Below are positions 1-12,740 of a DNA stretch of 64,000 nt, one piece after another (position 1 is the first letter of the stretch; each line of letters starts with the position of its first letter). The notes beneath the pieces are model-generated. The model did no database searches, was not told the DNA's origin, and saw only the letters and a program-made list of their open reading frames with translations. This stretch comes from Aegilops tauschii subsp. strangulata (lineage: Eukaryota; Streptophyta; Magnoliopsida; Poales; Poaceae). The position numbers and the translations under genes are program-made. The stretch spans positions 156,179,148-156,243,147 of the forward strand of contig NC_053040.3 of assembly GCF_002575655.3 (NCBI RefSeq). The letters run 5' to 3'.

Positions 1-299
1 CTGCATGACATTCTTTGGGCCGTCCATGACAGAAAAAACCGTGGTAGAAGCGAGGGCGAGGAAAATTTCGGGGAGTTCCCAGTTACGGTGGGAGGTCGGG
101 GGCTGAGTGATGCACGTTTCTCTCGTACACATACGCGCGTGTGTGCGAGGCGTTGGCTCTAACTGAACCAAGCGAGGCGTTGGGCTCTAACTGAACCCGA
201 GTGATTGCACTGCAGGCTACGCGTTACTGAACCAGAGCGATCGATCGATGGCTGTTAACTGAACCCGATCGAGCATTTCCTTCGCTACTGCTGCTAACT

Positions 300-1130
300 G
301 AAGCCGATTGATGCTGCCTCTGGATGAACAGTGAGCGTTGCTGGGGGGGTTTGGATAAACAGTTCTCGGTGGGGTGGATGAATAGGACCCCGTGGTGTTG
401 CCTCTGGATGAATAGGACCCTGATCGATCGAGCCGGTTGGGGCTGGATGAACAGGACCCCGTGGAGGGCAGGATGAACAGGACCACCCCGTGGAGGGCAG
501 AATGAACAGTAGACGGTGGAGGGCTGGATGAACAGCAGCCCGTGGAGGGGTGGTTGAACAGGAGCCCGTGGAGAGGGCTGGTTGAACAGTAGCCGGTGGA
601 GTAGCGTGTGGTGGAGGCTGGATGAACAGGAGCCCGTGGATGAACATTCGCAGGTGGAGGCTGGAGGAGGTCGACGGTGGATGAACAGTAGCCCGTGGAG
701 GCGGGAGGGGGTCAACGGTGGAGATGAACAGTGTCCCGTGGAGTCCCGTTTGCGCTACGCCACACCCCTCCCGATGAACAGGACCCCCGTTTCGACCGTA
801 GCGCTCCAACACAAATCCGTTTCCTGCGTTTTGCGGTACGCCACACCCCTCCCGATCAACAGGACCCCCGTTTCGACCGTAGGAGGTCCGTTTCCTCCAT
901 TTTGTGGTGCGCCAGACCCCTCCCGATGAACAGGATCCCGTTTCAAACGTGGCCGGTCGAAAACAAGGCCGTTTCCTCCATTCTGCGGTACGCCAGGCCT
1001 CGTTTCCATCTGCTGTTCCGTCCAAGCCCTCCCGATGAACACGACGACGCATTTCGTTCCGACCCAGCCGGTTGGCTCCCCATGAACACGACGATGACGC
1101 TGTTTCTCCGTTCCGACCCAGCCATGTACA
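300..1130. repeat. GATGAACAG-core minisatellite
   Basis: About 19 imperfect copies of a unit with core GGATGAACAG followed by a variable 'gacccCGTGGAGGG' tail. From about 440 to 620 the spacing is near 27 bp (for example 443, 470, 500, 525, 551, 579). From about 760 the unit lengthens to about 80 bp and gains a 'cgccacacccctccc' block (copies near 760, 840 and 915). Beyond about 1030 only the core survives. Open frames across it in several phases are a product of the periodicity, and I see no gene. Confidence 0.85.
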
Positions 1131-2140
1131 CGAGCCCTGGCCGTACGTTTGCGCGAGTAGGCGTTCGAGACCATGCCCGTATGTACGTACGTGGCCGTAT
1201 TTTCTTTCTTGCACACTGGCCGCTGTACGTACGTGTACATGCTACGTGCGCGCCTCTACTACGACACGTGCGCGCCTCTACATCGACCAGTATGTATGTA
1301 CACGTTCGCGATCAGAATGACAATGCCACGTACACTTCGACCAGGTGGGTCCCGACTGTCAGGCACTTCCTTGTCTGCGAAGATGTAGCTGGTGGGTCCC
1401 AGCAGTCAGGGGGCGAATCGTTTTTTTTGCCCGGACGCACTTCCTTGCGTGCGAAGATGTAGCTAGTGGGTCCCAGCAGTCAGGGGGAAACGTTTTTTTC
1501 GCGAATTACAGTGGCCCGTCCGGTGGGTCCCAGCTGTCAGGTGGAGGAATCATTATTTTCCGCGTAATAAGGAGGCACTTCCTTGCTGCGGCCGTGGACC
1601 CAGCTGTCATCCTCTCCATGTACAGTCCACGTCCGATGGAAGTCGTTCCTTGACCATGTTGACCACGCCGCACCGAGAGCACCGGGGCGGTGGACGACGG
1701 CGAGGCCTAGGAAGGGAACGACGGGGAGCCAGCGAAGACGCGGCAGTGGAAGCCCGCGCGGAGAGGAGTACGAGGGTTCACTGGTTCGGCTGCGGTGTGA
1801 GGCTGCCGTCGCCGCAGGGCCTGGCCAGCGGTGGGAATAGTAGGGGGCGATGAGGCCTCCGTGGCAGCACAGCCGGCCACGGGAGGCAGGAGCATGCGGC
1901 ACGACCGGCGCTGCTTTGGGCGGCTGGAGCAAGAAGACCAGAGGTTGAAGAAGCACTACGGCCGTTGGATGGACATCGTACGATCACTTGAGCTAGAATC
2001 GTTCAGATTGACAAAAGTTGACAAAGGCCCCCGTCCCAGTCAACTTAGTAGGCCCACAACTCAGCCTCCCACCATGGTGGGTCCCAGCTAGCAGGGGGAG
2101 TATTGAAGAAGCACGACGGTCGTTGGATGGCCATCCAACA

Positions 2141-3780
2141 GTCACTGCTTGTGCGTCAACCTTTTTTTTAGGAAAGCCTCAAATCTGTGGAAAAGAGCAT
2201 GAAGCCCATCTACCATTATTTCTAATAATTTACAGCCCATTTTCTAATTATTAAGGGATTTTTTGGAGCCCATATTCTTTTTGTTAGCATTACAGCCCAT
2301 ATTGTGGCCACGGTTAAAAAATTATACGAAATTTTGCATATTTCGGTGCGGTCCGGACTGTTTTTAATACCGAAATTTCGACTCACATTCAAACTGATTT
2401 TAAAAATAAATGTATATCAATATAAAATCCAACAAATTCTCCACGCATAAAAATTAATGTAATTTAAAATCTCGAAATGAAAAAAAAAGATATTTGAAAC
2501 TAATTGCCGGTTTGATGTGTTATAAAAATGTACAACCCATTTCTCATTACTGATGGGCCATTTTCTCGGTCAGCTGAATGAAAGCTCTCCTCGTCTTGAA
2601 AGATTTGCAGCCCAACAGGCCTGACAAAGCAACTTACTTGGCAAACCACAAAAAAACTGGGCTGTGGCCGTGGACCCAGCTGTCAGCCTCTCCACGTACA
2701 GTACTCTTCCGATGGAAGTCGTTCCTTGACCACGTTGACCACGCCGCGCGGAGAGCACCACGGCGGTGGATGACGGCTAGGCCTAGGAAGGGCACGACGC
2801 GGAGCCTGGGAAGACGCGGCAGTGGAAGCCCGCGCGGAGAGGAGTACGAGGGTTCACTGGTTCGGCTGCGGTGTGAGGCTGCCGTCGCCGCAGGGCCTGG
2901 CCAGCGTTGGGAATAGTAGGGGGCAGTGAGGCCTCCGCGGCAGCACAGTCGGCCACGGGAGGCAGGAGCATGCGGCACGACCGGCACTGCTTTGGGCGGC
3001 TGGAGCAAGAAGACCAAAGGTTGAAGAAGCACTACGGCCGTTGGATGGACATCGTTCGGTCACTAGAGCTAGAATCGTTGATATTGACTAAAGTTGACAA
3101 AGGCCCCCGTCCCAGTCAACTTGGTAGGCCCACAAGTCAGCCTCCCACCATGGTGGGTCCAAGCTAGTAGGGGGAGTATTCATTTTTGTGTGTGTAATAA
3201 GGAGGCACTTCCTTGCGTGCGAAGATATAGCTGGTGGGTCCGAGCTGTCAGCGGCGGTAACGTTTTTTTCGTGAAATACAGAGGCCCTTTCGGTGGGTCC
3301 TTGATGTCAGGTGGAGGAATCATTATTTTGTGCGTAATACGGAGGCATTTCCTTGCGTGTGGCCGTGGACCCAGCTGTCGGCCTCTCCACGTACAGTCCA
3401 CTTCAGATGCATGTCGGTCGTTGACCACGTTGACCAGGCCGCGCCGAGAGCACCAGGGCGGTGGACGACGGCGAGGCCTAGGAAGGGAACGACATGGAGG
3501 CAGGGAAGACTCGGCAGTTGTTTCCCACGCGGAGGGGAGTACGATTGTACGAGGGTTTACTGGTTCGTCTGCCGTCGCCGGAGAATAACAGCAGGTGTGG
3601 GTGAGTAGAGGGATGGCTAGGCCAGCGATGGGAGTACGGTGGGGCGGTGAGGCCTGCGCGGCAGCAGAGCCTGTCGTGGGGAGGAGGGAGCAGGCAGTCC
3701 CGCCGGCGCTTGTTTGAGCGGCCGGAGCTGGAAGAGCAGAGACTGAAGACGCACGACGGCCGTTCGATGGCCATCCAACA
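2141..3780. repeat. Array unit 1
   Basis: First full unit, 1640 bp from anchor to anchor. It has the undeleted form of the sub-block A centre, including 'gaccacgttgaccacg' near 2730. The copy-specific 'atggatgacggctagg' near 2770 distinguishes it from the later copies. Confidence 0.75.
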
Positions 3781-5418
3781 GTCACTGCTTGTGCGTCAAC
3801 CTTTTTTTAGGAAAGCCTCAAATCTGTGGAAAACAGCATACAGCCCATCTGCCATTATTTCTAATAATTTACAGCCCATTTGTTAATTATTAAGGTTTTT
3901 TTTGGAGCCCATATTCTTTTTGTTAGCATTACAGCCCATATTGTGGCCACGGTTAAAAAATTATACGAAATTTTGCATATTTCGGTGCGGTCCGAACTGT
4001 TTTTAATCCCGAAATTTCGACTCACATTCAATCTGATTTTAAAAATAAATGTATATCAATATAAAATCCAACAAATTCTCCACGCATGAAAATTAATGTA
4101 ATTTAAAATCTCGAAATGAAAAAAAGATATTTTAAACTAATTGCTGGTTTGATGTGTTTTAAAAATGTACAGCCCATTTCTCATTACTGATGGGCCATTT
4201 TCTCGGGCAGCCGAATGAAAGCTCTCCTCGTCTTGAAATATTTGCAGCCTAACAGGCCTGACAAAACGACTTACTTGGCAAATCACAAAAAAACTGGGCT
4301 GTGGTCGTGGACCCAGCTGTCAGCCTCTTCACGTACAGTACTCTTTCGATGGAAGTCGTTCCTTGACCACGTTGACCACGCCGCGCGGAGAGCACCACGA
4401 CGGTGGACGACGGCGAGGCCTAGGAAGGGGACGACGTGGAGCCGGGGAAGACGCGGCAACGGAAGCCCGCGCGGAGATGAGTACGAGGGTTCACTCGTTC
4501 GGCTGCGGTGTGAGGCTGTCGTCGCCGCAGGGCCTGGCCAGCGGTCGGAATAGTAGGGGGCGGTGAGGCCTCCGCGGCAGCACAGCCGGCCACGGGAGGC
4601 AGGAGCATGCGGCACGGCCGGCGCTGCTTTGGGCGGCTGGAGCAAGAAGACCAGAGGTTGAAGAAGCACTACGGCCGTTGGATGGACATCGTACGGTCAC
4701 TGGAGCTAGAATCGTTCATATTGACTAAAGTTGACAAAGGCCCCCATCCCAGTCAACTTAGTAGGCCCACAAGTCAGCCTCCCACCATGGTGGGTCCAAG
4801 CTAGCAGGGGGAGTATTCATTGTTTTTGTGCGTAATAAGGAGGCACTTCCTTGCGTGCGAAGATATAGCTGGTGGGTCCGAGCTGTCAGCGGTGGTAACA
4901 TTTTTTTCGCGAAATACAGAGGCCCTTTCGGTGCGTCCCTGATGTCAAGTGGAGGAATCATTATTTTGCGCGTAATAAGGAGGCATTTCCTTGCGTGCGG
5001 CCGTGGACCCAGCTGTCGGCCTCTCCACGTACAGTCCACTTCAGATGCATGTCGGTCGTTGACCATGTTGACCAGGCCGCGCCGAGAGCACCAGGGCGGT
5101 GGACGACGGCGAGGCCTAGGAAGGGAACGACACAGAGGCAGGGAAGACTCGGCAGTTGTTTCCCACGCGGAGGGGAGTACGACTGTACGAGGATTTACTG
5201 GTTCGTCTGCCGTCGCCGGAGAATAACAGCAGGTGTGGGTGAGTAGAGGGATGGCTAGGCTAGCGATGGGAGTACAGTGGGGCGGTGAGGCCTGTGCGGC
5301 AGCAGAGCCGGCCGCGGGGAGGAGGGAACAGGCAGTCCCGCCGGCACTTGTTTGAGCGGCTGGAGCAGGAAGAGCAGAGATTGAAGAAGCACGACGGCCG
5401 TTGGATGGCCATCCAACA
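3781..5418. repeat. Array unit 2
   Basis: 1638 bp. By eye it is very close to unit 3 over most of its length but keeps the undeleted 'gaccacgttgaccacg' segment near 4365. Confidence 0.75.
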
Positions 5419-7016
5419 ATCACCGCTTGTGCGTCAACCTTTTTTTAGGAAAGCCTCAAATCTGTGGAAAACAGCATACAGCCCATTTGCCATTATTTCT
5501 AATAATTTACAGCCCATTTGCTAATTATTAAGGTTTTTTGGAGCCCATATTATTTTTATTAGCATTACAGCCCATATTGTGGCCACGGTTAAAAAATTAT
5601 ACGAAATTTTGCATATTTCGGTGCGGTCCGAACTGTTTTTAATCCCGAAATTTCGACTCACATTCAAACTGATTTTAAAAATAAATGTATATCAATATAA
5701 AATCCAAGAAATTCTCCACGCATAAAAATTAATGTAATTTAAAATCTCGAAATAAAAAAAAGATATTTGAAACTAATTGCCGGTTTGATGTGTTTTAAAA
5801 ATGTACAACCCATTTCCCATTACTGATGGGCCATTTTCTCGGCCAGCCGAATGAAAGCTCTCCTCGTCTTTAAAGATTTGCAGCCCAACAGGCCTGACAA
5901 AGTGACTTGGCAAATCACAAAAAAACTGGGCTGTGGCCGTGGACCCAGCTGTCAGCTTCTCCACGTACAGTACTCTTCCGATGGAAGTCGTTCCTTGACC
6001 ACGCCGCGCAGAGAGCACCACGGCGGTGGACGACGTGGAGCCGGGGAAGACGCGGCAGTGGAAGCCCGCGCGGAGAGGAGTACGAGGGTTCACTCGTTCG
6101 GCTGCGGTGTGAGGCTGTCGTCGCCGCAGGGCCTGGCCAGCGGTCGGAATAGTAGGGGGCGGTGAGGCCTCCGCGGCAGCACAGCCGGCCACGGGAGGCA
6201 GGAGCATGCGGCACGGCCGGCGCTGCTTTGGGCGGCTGGAGCAGGAAGACCAGAGGTTGAAGAAGCACTACGGCCGTTGGATGGACATCGTACGGTCACT
6301 GGAGCTAGAATCGTTCATATTGACTAAAGTTGACAAAGGCCCCCATCCCAGTCAACTTAGTAGGCCCACAGTCAGCCTCCCACCATGGTGGGTCCAAGCT
6401 AGCAGGGGGAGTATTCATTGTTTTTGTGCGTAATAAGGAGGCACTTCCTTGCGTGCGAAGATATAGCTGGTGGGTCCGAGCTGTCAGCGGCGGTAACATT
6501 TTTTTCACGAAATACAGAGGCCCTTTCGGTGCGTCCCTGATGTCAAGTGGAGGAATCATTATTTTGCGCGTAATAAGGAGGCATTTCCTTGCGTGCGGCC
6601 GTGGACCCAGCTGTCGGCCTCTCCACGTACAGTCCACTTCAGATGCATGTCGGTCGTTGACCATGTTGACCAGGCCGCGCCGAGAGCACCAGGGCGGTGG
6701 ACGACGGCGAGGCCTAGGAAGGGAACGACACGGAGGCAGGGAAGACTCGGCAGTTGTTTCCCACGCGGAGGGGAGTACGACTATACGAGGGTTTACTGGT
6801 TCATCTGCCATCGCCGGAGAATAACAGCAGGTGTGGGTGAGTAGAGGGATGGCTAGGCCAGCGATGGGAGTACAGTGGGGCGGTGAGGCCTGTGCGGCAG
6901 CAGAGCCGGCCGCGGGGAGGAGGGAACAGGCAGTCCCGCCGGCACTTGTTTGAGCGGCTAGAGCAGGAAGAGCAGAGATTGAAGAAGCATGACGGCCGTT
7001 GGATGGCCATCCAACA
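5419..7016. repeat. Array unit 3, with two small deletions
   Basis: 1598 bp. Relative to unit 2 it lacks about 10 bp ('acgttgacc', near 6000) and about 25 bp around the 'gaggcctaggaagg' segment (near 6030). The first deletion is shared with unit 4 and the second is not, so unit 4 or its relative gave rise to unit 3 or the reverse. Confidence 0.75.
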
Positions 7017-8640
7017 GTCACTGCTTGTGCGTCAACCTTTTTTTAGGAAAGCCTCAAATCTGTGGAAAACAACATACAACCCATTTGCCATTATTTCTAA
7101 TAATTTACAGCCCATTTGCTAATTATTAAGGTTTTTTTGGAGCCCATATTCTTTTTATTAGCATTACAGCCCATATTGTGGCCACGGTTAAAAAATTATA
7201 CGAAATTTTGCATATTTCGGTGCGGTCCGAACTGTTTTTAATCCCGAAATTTCGACTCACATTCAAACTGATTTTAAAAATAAATGTATATCAATATAAA
7301 ATCCAAGAAATTCTCCACACATAAAAATTAATGTAATTTAAAATCTCGAAATAAAAAAAGATATTTGAAACTAATTGCCGGTTTGATGTGTTTTAAAAAT
7401 GTACAACCCATTTCCCATTACTGATGGGCCATTTTCTCTGCCAGCCGAATGAAAGCTCTCCTCGTCTTTAAAGATTTGCAGCCCAACAAGCCTGACAAAG
7501 TGACTTGGCAAATCACAAAAAAACTGGGCTGTGGCCGTGGACCCAGCTGTCAGCCTCTCCACGTACAGTACTCTTCCGATGGAAGTCGTTCCTTGACCAC
7601 GCCGCGCAGAGAGCACCACGGCGGTGGACGACGGCGAGGCCTAGGAAGGGGACGAAGCGGAGCCGGGGAAGACGCGGCAGTGGAAGCCCGCGCGAAGAGG
7701 AGTACGAGGGTTCACTGGTTTGGCTGCGGTGTGAGGCTGCCGTCGCCGCAGGGCCTGGCCAGCGGTGGGAATAGTAGGGGCGGTGAGGCCTCCGCGGCAG
7801 CACAGCCGGCCACGGGAGGCAGGAGCATGCGGCACGACCGGCGCTGCTTTGGGTGGCTGGAGCAAGAAGACCAGAGGTTGAAGAAGCACTACGGCAGTTG
7901 GATGGACATCGTACGGTCACTGGAGCTAAAATCGTTCATATTGACTAAGTTGACAAAGCCCTTCGTCCCCGTCAACTTAGTAGGCCCACAAGTCAGCCTC
8001 CCACCAAGGTGGGTCCCAGCTAGCCGGGAGAGTATTCTTTTTTTGTGCGTAATAAGGAGGCACTTCCGGTGGGTTCGAGCTGACAGCAGGGGGAACGTTT
8101 TTTTCGCGAAATACGGTGGCCCGTCAGGTGGGTCCCAACAGTCAGGGCGCAAACGTTTTTTCGCAAAATATGGTGGCCCGTCCAGTGGGTCCCTGCGGTC
8201 AGTTGGAGGAATCATTATTTTCCGCGTAATAAGGAGGCACTTACTTGCTGCGGCCATGGACCCAGCTGAGACTCTCCACGTCCAGTATACTTTCGATGGA
8301 AGTCGTTCCTTGACCACGTTGACCTCACCGCGTTCCGTTGCATGCATGCGTCCATGGGCATGGTGCCTCCCCACTGTCAGCCTCTCACGTACAGTCATCT
8401 TCCGATGACTCTCGGTTGTTGACCATGTTGACCACACCGTGCCGAGCGCACCCAGACAGGAAGACCCGGAGATGGGGAAGACGGGACAGTGGAGTCGCAG
8501 ATGGAGAGGAGTGGGAAACTTCACTGGTTCGGGTGCGCGGCAGCACAGCCGCGGTGCCGCCCACGGGAGACAGGAGCAAGAACAGAGGTTGAAGAAGGAG
8601 CACGGCTGTTGGATTAACATCCAACGGTCTAGCTGCTAGA
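7017..8640. repeat. Array unit 4, diverging toward its end
   Basis: The first 1 kb is close to unit 3 and carries the shared 10-bp deletion near 7600. After about 8040 it switches to a more divergent version of sub-block B with extra 'ggtgggtccc...gtcag' modules at 8068, 8128 and 8188. A further half-unit, more degraded, follows to about 9400. Confidence 0.65.
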
Positions 8641-9399
8641 ATCATTTGTTGATTAAGTTGACAAAGTCGTGCATACACGTCCGCTTAGTAGGCCCACAAG
8701 TCAGTCACCAAATCTGACGGGTCCCAGCTGTCAACGGGATGAATAATTTTTTTCGCAAAACAAGGAGGCACTTCCTTCCGTGCGAAGATACAGTCGGTGG
8801 GTCCCAGCTATCAGGTGGAGGAAACATTTGTTTTCAGCTTAATAAGGAGGAACTTTCCTTGCGTGTGACCATGGACCTCGTGGGTCCCAGCCGTCAGGCT
8901 CTCCACGTACAGTCCTGTTCCGATGACTCTTGTTTGTTGACGACGCCGCACCGAACGCAGCGAGGCGGTGGACGACGGCGAGGCCCCGGACGGGAACGAC
9001 TCGGAGATGGGAAAACGCGGCAGTGGAGTCGCAGATTGAGAGGAGGAGAAGGGTTATAACTGGTTCTGTTGCGGCGTGGGGCTGTAGTCTGTGGAGAATA
9101 ATAGGAGGTGTCGAGGGGTGGAGGGATAGCCTGGCTGACGGTGGGGTAGCGCTTCGCAGCGATGCGTGCTAAGCAGAGCCGCTAGCCGCCGGGGGCCGGA
9201 CCAGGCGGTCCCGGCGACACTGGAGGAAGAAGACGAGAGATTGAAGGTGCATGCCGACCGTTGGATATAAATCCAATGGCTGTGGATGACACAATCATTT
9301 GTTGACCAAGTTGACAACGCCCTGCGTAGGCTTCGACCTATTGGCCCACATGTCAACCTGCAAAAATGTGGCATATATTTAACCCATGTTTTCTAGAAT

Positions 9400-10240
9400 G
9401 TACAGTCCATTTGCTCGGCTGGGTGAACAAATAATTTCGCGTCAATCAGGCCCATTTATATTTTCCAAGAAAACCTAGCCCATTTGCTCTTCCTTGAAAT
9501 ACACGTATTAGGTGGGCTCGTTATATATATAATGTTATGTTAGAAGGAGCAATTAATATCAAAGAATAAACCGGAGAGGCACATTATATATATATATAAT
9601 TAAGAAATTAGCGAGTTATTGCTCAGAATAAAAATGAGCGCGTTATTATTAAATTGGTCCTTAAAATCTTCGCAAGCTTTTGTACGCAATCACCAGGATT
9701 TTCCTTGCCTGTGAGTCAAAAACAACCAGGATTTTCCTTGCCAACTTCCGTTAAACATTTACTTTTATAAGTTAATAACACGTGGGATGTTTTTATAATG
9801 TATATATAAGTCTCTATAAAATATACGATAATAGTAATAATATAAATATATATAATGTGGTTAGAAGGGAAAACATAAATTGGACACAACATTACTTTTA
9901 TAAGTGACCTGCGTTTTATACCCCACAGTAGGCATACTAACAAGTTCACACACAAATACAACAGAAAAGGTAAACATTCATATCAAACTCAGGTTCATAG
10001 GACACGTTCATATTCATAGCCAACATTCACTATCAACAACTCAAAAGATTCATATATACACAAGCTCAGCATATCTATGCATCCAAATGATTGATAGATC
10101 ACACGACAATATTCATACATAATTCACAAAAAGATTCAAATATACACATGTTCAGTATGTCTATGCATCCAAATGATTGAGATCACAACCAATATGATCC
10201 ATGGGCGAACTTTAATTACCTAGGGTACAGACTGGTAAAT
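9400..10240. other. AT-rich non-coding stretch
   Basis: Contains short (TA)n runs near 9525, 9585 and 9850 and no convincing open frame. I see neither a recognisable transposon end nor a gene. Confidence 0.6.
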
Positions 10241-12740
10241 GGTGTTCAATCGGAGGTACTTCTTGCTAAAATTAGTTCTTGTACGAGTAAACTTTCGAGT
10301 ACATAAGAGGCAGCACAGACAATCTGAACTTTGCTTGTAGGTTTATCCTCAAATGGTGGCCTCGTGCCGAGGGAGGTTTGAGCAACTTGGCCACTACTTT
10401 CATCCAACAAGTTTACTGGCTCATCTTGGTCCTGTATCTCGCCAAAATTTCTACATTGCAGACGAGAAAGGAGGCGGTTGAGAAAATGAACCACCCAAAT
10501 TTTTTGTGCAGTTCAACTGAAATGGAGCATCCTTGGCGTGCAGACTGATTAAGTGCCAGATGAATATACGCGTCAACCAACTTGTCTGGAATCTTTAGAC
10601 TCCATGCCATATAGTTCGCTGCCATATGTGCCGATAACCAAAAGGCACAAGTTGGGACCAAAGACTGGAGTGCGTTTTTCTGGGCTATGCACCAAGAAAT
10701 ATTTTTGGCGTTCACTCTCCTAATACTTGGAGTTTGACAATTGGTTGACGCCGGTTGATACTTGAATGAATATAGGCACTTCTTGTCAACATCGATGCTT
10801 GTCTGAGTGAACTTTGGAGTACATAGCAGCAGCATAAGTACCTGTCCATCTGATCATTTTGTGCAGTTCTACTAAAATCACCCGATGTAATGAGTTTCCT
10901 GCGAGTTCAGGCTCCAAATTAGTCCTTTATGAAATCGGCAAACAGTAGCACAATACCAAATTACCAATACATATGATAGGCACAATAATCAGGATAAAGA
11001 CCAGTACCAACCTGTGTGAGGTAGCTTATCAATTACTATTTCCTTTGACTGGAAGCCGAGATAAGCCAAGCGACTGATAGCAAAGGAAGAAAGCAAGCGG
11101 AGATTAGCGACTGACAGGAAAGGACGAAGGCTGTCGAGGCAATGAAGCACCCAAAGTTTTTGTGCAGTTCCACCAAAATCGAGCATCCCTGTTGGCACAT
11201 ATATTGAGAGAGTGAGATTACTGTAATAGTGGGACTAGTTGATGAAACATACACTAACAAATAGAAGCACCCTCATTATCTTAATGGGTAAAGTTAGCAA
11301 CATAGTAGTCTTGCTTAAAGAGAGGTATTAGTTTATTTAATCAGTGCCAATTAGCTCAACTCAACACTCAAAGCATTGCCATTTATCATAGGTTGCAAAA
11401 CTTTAACGTGAAAAGATAAAGGAGTTTCTCATGACAGTAGCACGATACAAATAGAGATGACAGCAAACTAATATGGATGAAGGCCTTAGGCCCATACCAA
11501 CCTGAGAAAAAAATCTTATTCATGTAGTCCCATAAGAGATGATAAAGCACTCACTGGAATCACACAATAGTATATATTTTTGTGCACTTCAAATGTATGG
11601 TTGAAATCACTCTTGTTTACCAGTGCTGAGATTATATCGAAAGATTATCAAGAACTTCCAGCAGAGTTAAAGCACTGGCTGGGATACAGTTCATTGTATT
11701 GTCTTGTGTAGTTCCACTAAAATGTATGATTGGCACAACATGATCCATGTTTGCACAAGTAGGAACAAGGTGAAACCTTCATTAGCTTAGTGAGAAAGGA
11801 TAGGAAGACATTAGCATATTACTCAAACAGTAGCATCAAATTCATGATGGATAATACGCAAAACATTGCCTCATTGAACCAATGGCAATAAATTGACATG
11901 CAAAACAATAGCACTATTATGTCATGACACTAATAATATTCCCTCCCTGCTTCACCACATGATTCACCTCCATAGACAAACATACACACGTACATGATTC
12001 AGCATAGGGTCCTACTAAGGATTTGTTTAACTCCAACATGAAAATTAGGCAGTAATAAATTAGTGGTACTTCAGTACTCCTAATTAATTAAGTGAGACAA
12101 CAGAAGTGGAAGGGCTCCCTGGAGGATCGTCTCACATGTAAGGTAGTCATTGCCGGAGCCATTGAATGGCCTCGACTGAGGCCTCTGGCTTCAGCAAGAT
12201 CGCCTTGGCACTATTTCTTCTTCTTCCTCTTCATGCTCTGTTTCTCTTTCTCCTCACCAGTTGGTGAAACCAAGTACATGATTGGCCTTCTAATTCAGAA
12301 TTGGTTTTGTCAGTGAGGGAGTACAAGTGTACTAGTAAAAAACAGCATTATTTTCTCATGGCAGTCAGAAAATAGATATGAACACATGCATTAAATATCA
12401 TTCTTACCTAAAGGAAGGTTATGGCGCCAATATGGATGATGAGGATTGGAACACAAATCTCCCTTTGTGCAATTCCACCAAAATGAACCAACTATTCCAT
12501 TCTGATATTCCAGTTAAACAGCACAAAAGTCACTTCTTTTAAGAAGAGTTTTGTGTAGTGCACCAAAAGGTCACAACAGCAACCAGGTGAATTGGATATC
12601 CCTGTTTGCACAAAAAGGCATAGAGGAAACAGTCAGAGTCTCAAACAATTACAGGCAAAAACATTTGGCTAAACTTGTCATGGCTTATAACAGTGGCATG
12701 GCTTCATTTTTACCAGGGACATTAGATTAAGAACAGCTAA

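Larger units (their letters stand above)
1330..9400. repeat. Higher-order tandem array of about 1.6-kb units
   Basis: The anchor GTCACTGCTTGTGCGTCAAC lies at 2141, 3781 and 7017, with a two-base variant at 5419, giving periods of 1640, 1638 and 1598 bp. Each unit has an AT-rich part (for example 3781-4200, several AGCCCA motifs) and two GC-rich sub-blocks (for example 2660-3160 and 3360-3780). The sub-blocks share a 'gtggacccagctgtc' start, a 'gaggcctaggaagg' centre and a 'gttggatggcc/acat' end, so the unit is a dimer of diverged halves. Central copies are nearly identical. The left end (1330-2140) and right end (8040-9400) are clearly diverged, as expected of an array refreshed in its middle. 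Frames of 60-240 codons recur from copy to copy only because the DNA does. No known gene or transposon protein is visible. Confidence 0.85.

Noticed and set aside
300..1130. A CRISPR-like look: short repeats with variable spacers
   Set aside because: Repeat length and spacing are irregular and spacers are partly repeated. The setting is a plant nuclear genome, so it is a minisatellite.
2570..8408. Many 60-320 codon frames in the 1.6-kb array, conserved among copies
   Set aside because: They are conserved because the DNA units are recent duplicates. Frames break differently in different copies (for example at the 10- and 25-bp deletions), and no domain or splice signal supports them.
10413..10835. 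A 140-codon minus-strand frame as a stand-alone gene
   Set aside because: It does not start at an ATG with context, spans two copies of the repeated exon-like segments and lacks a partner in the other copies. I keep it only as part of the decayed locus.
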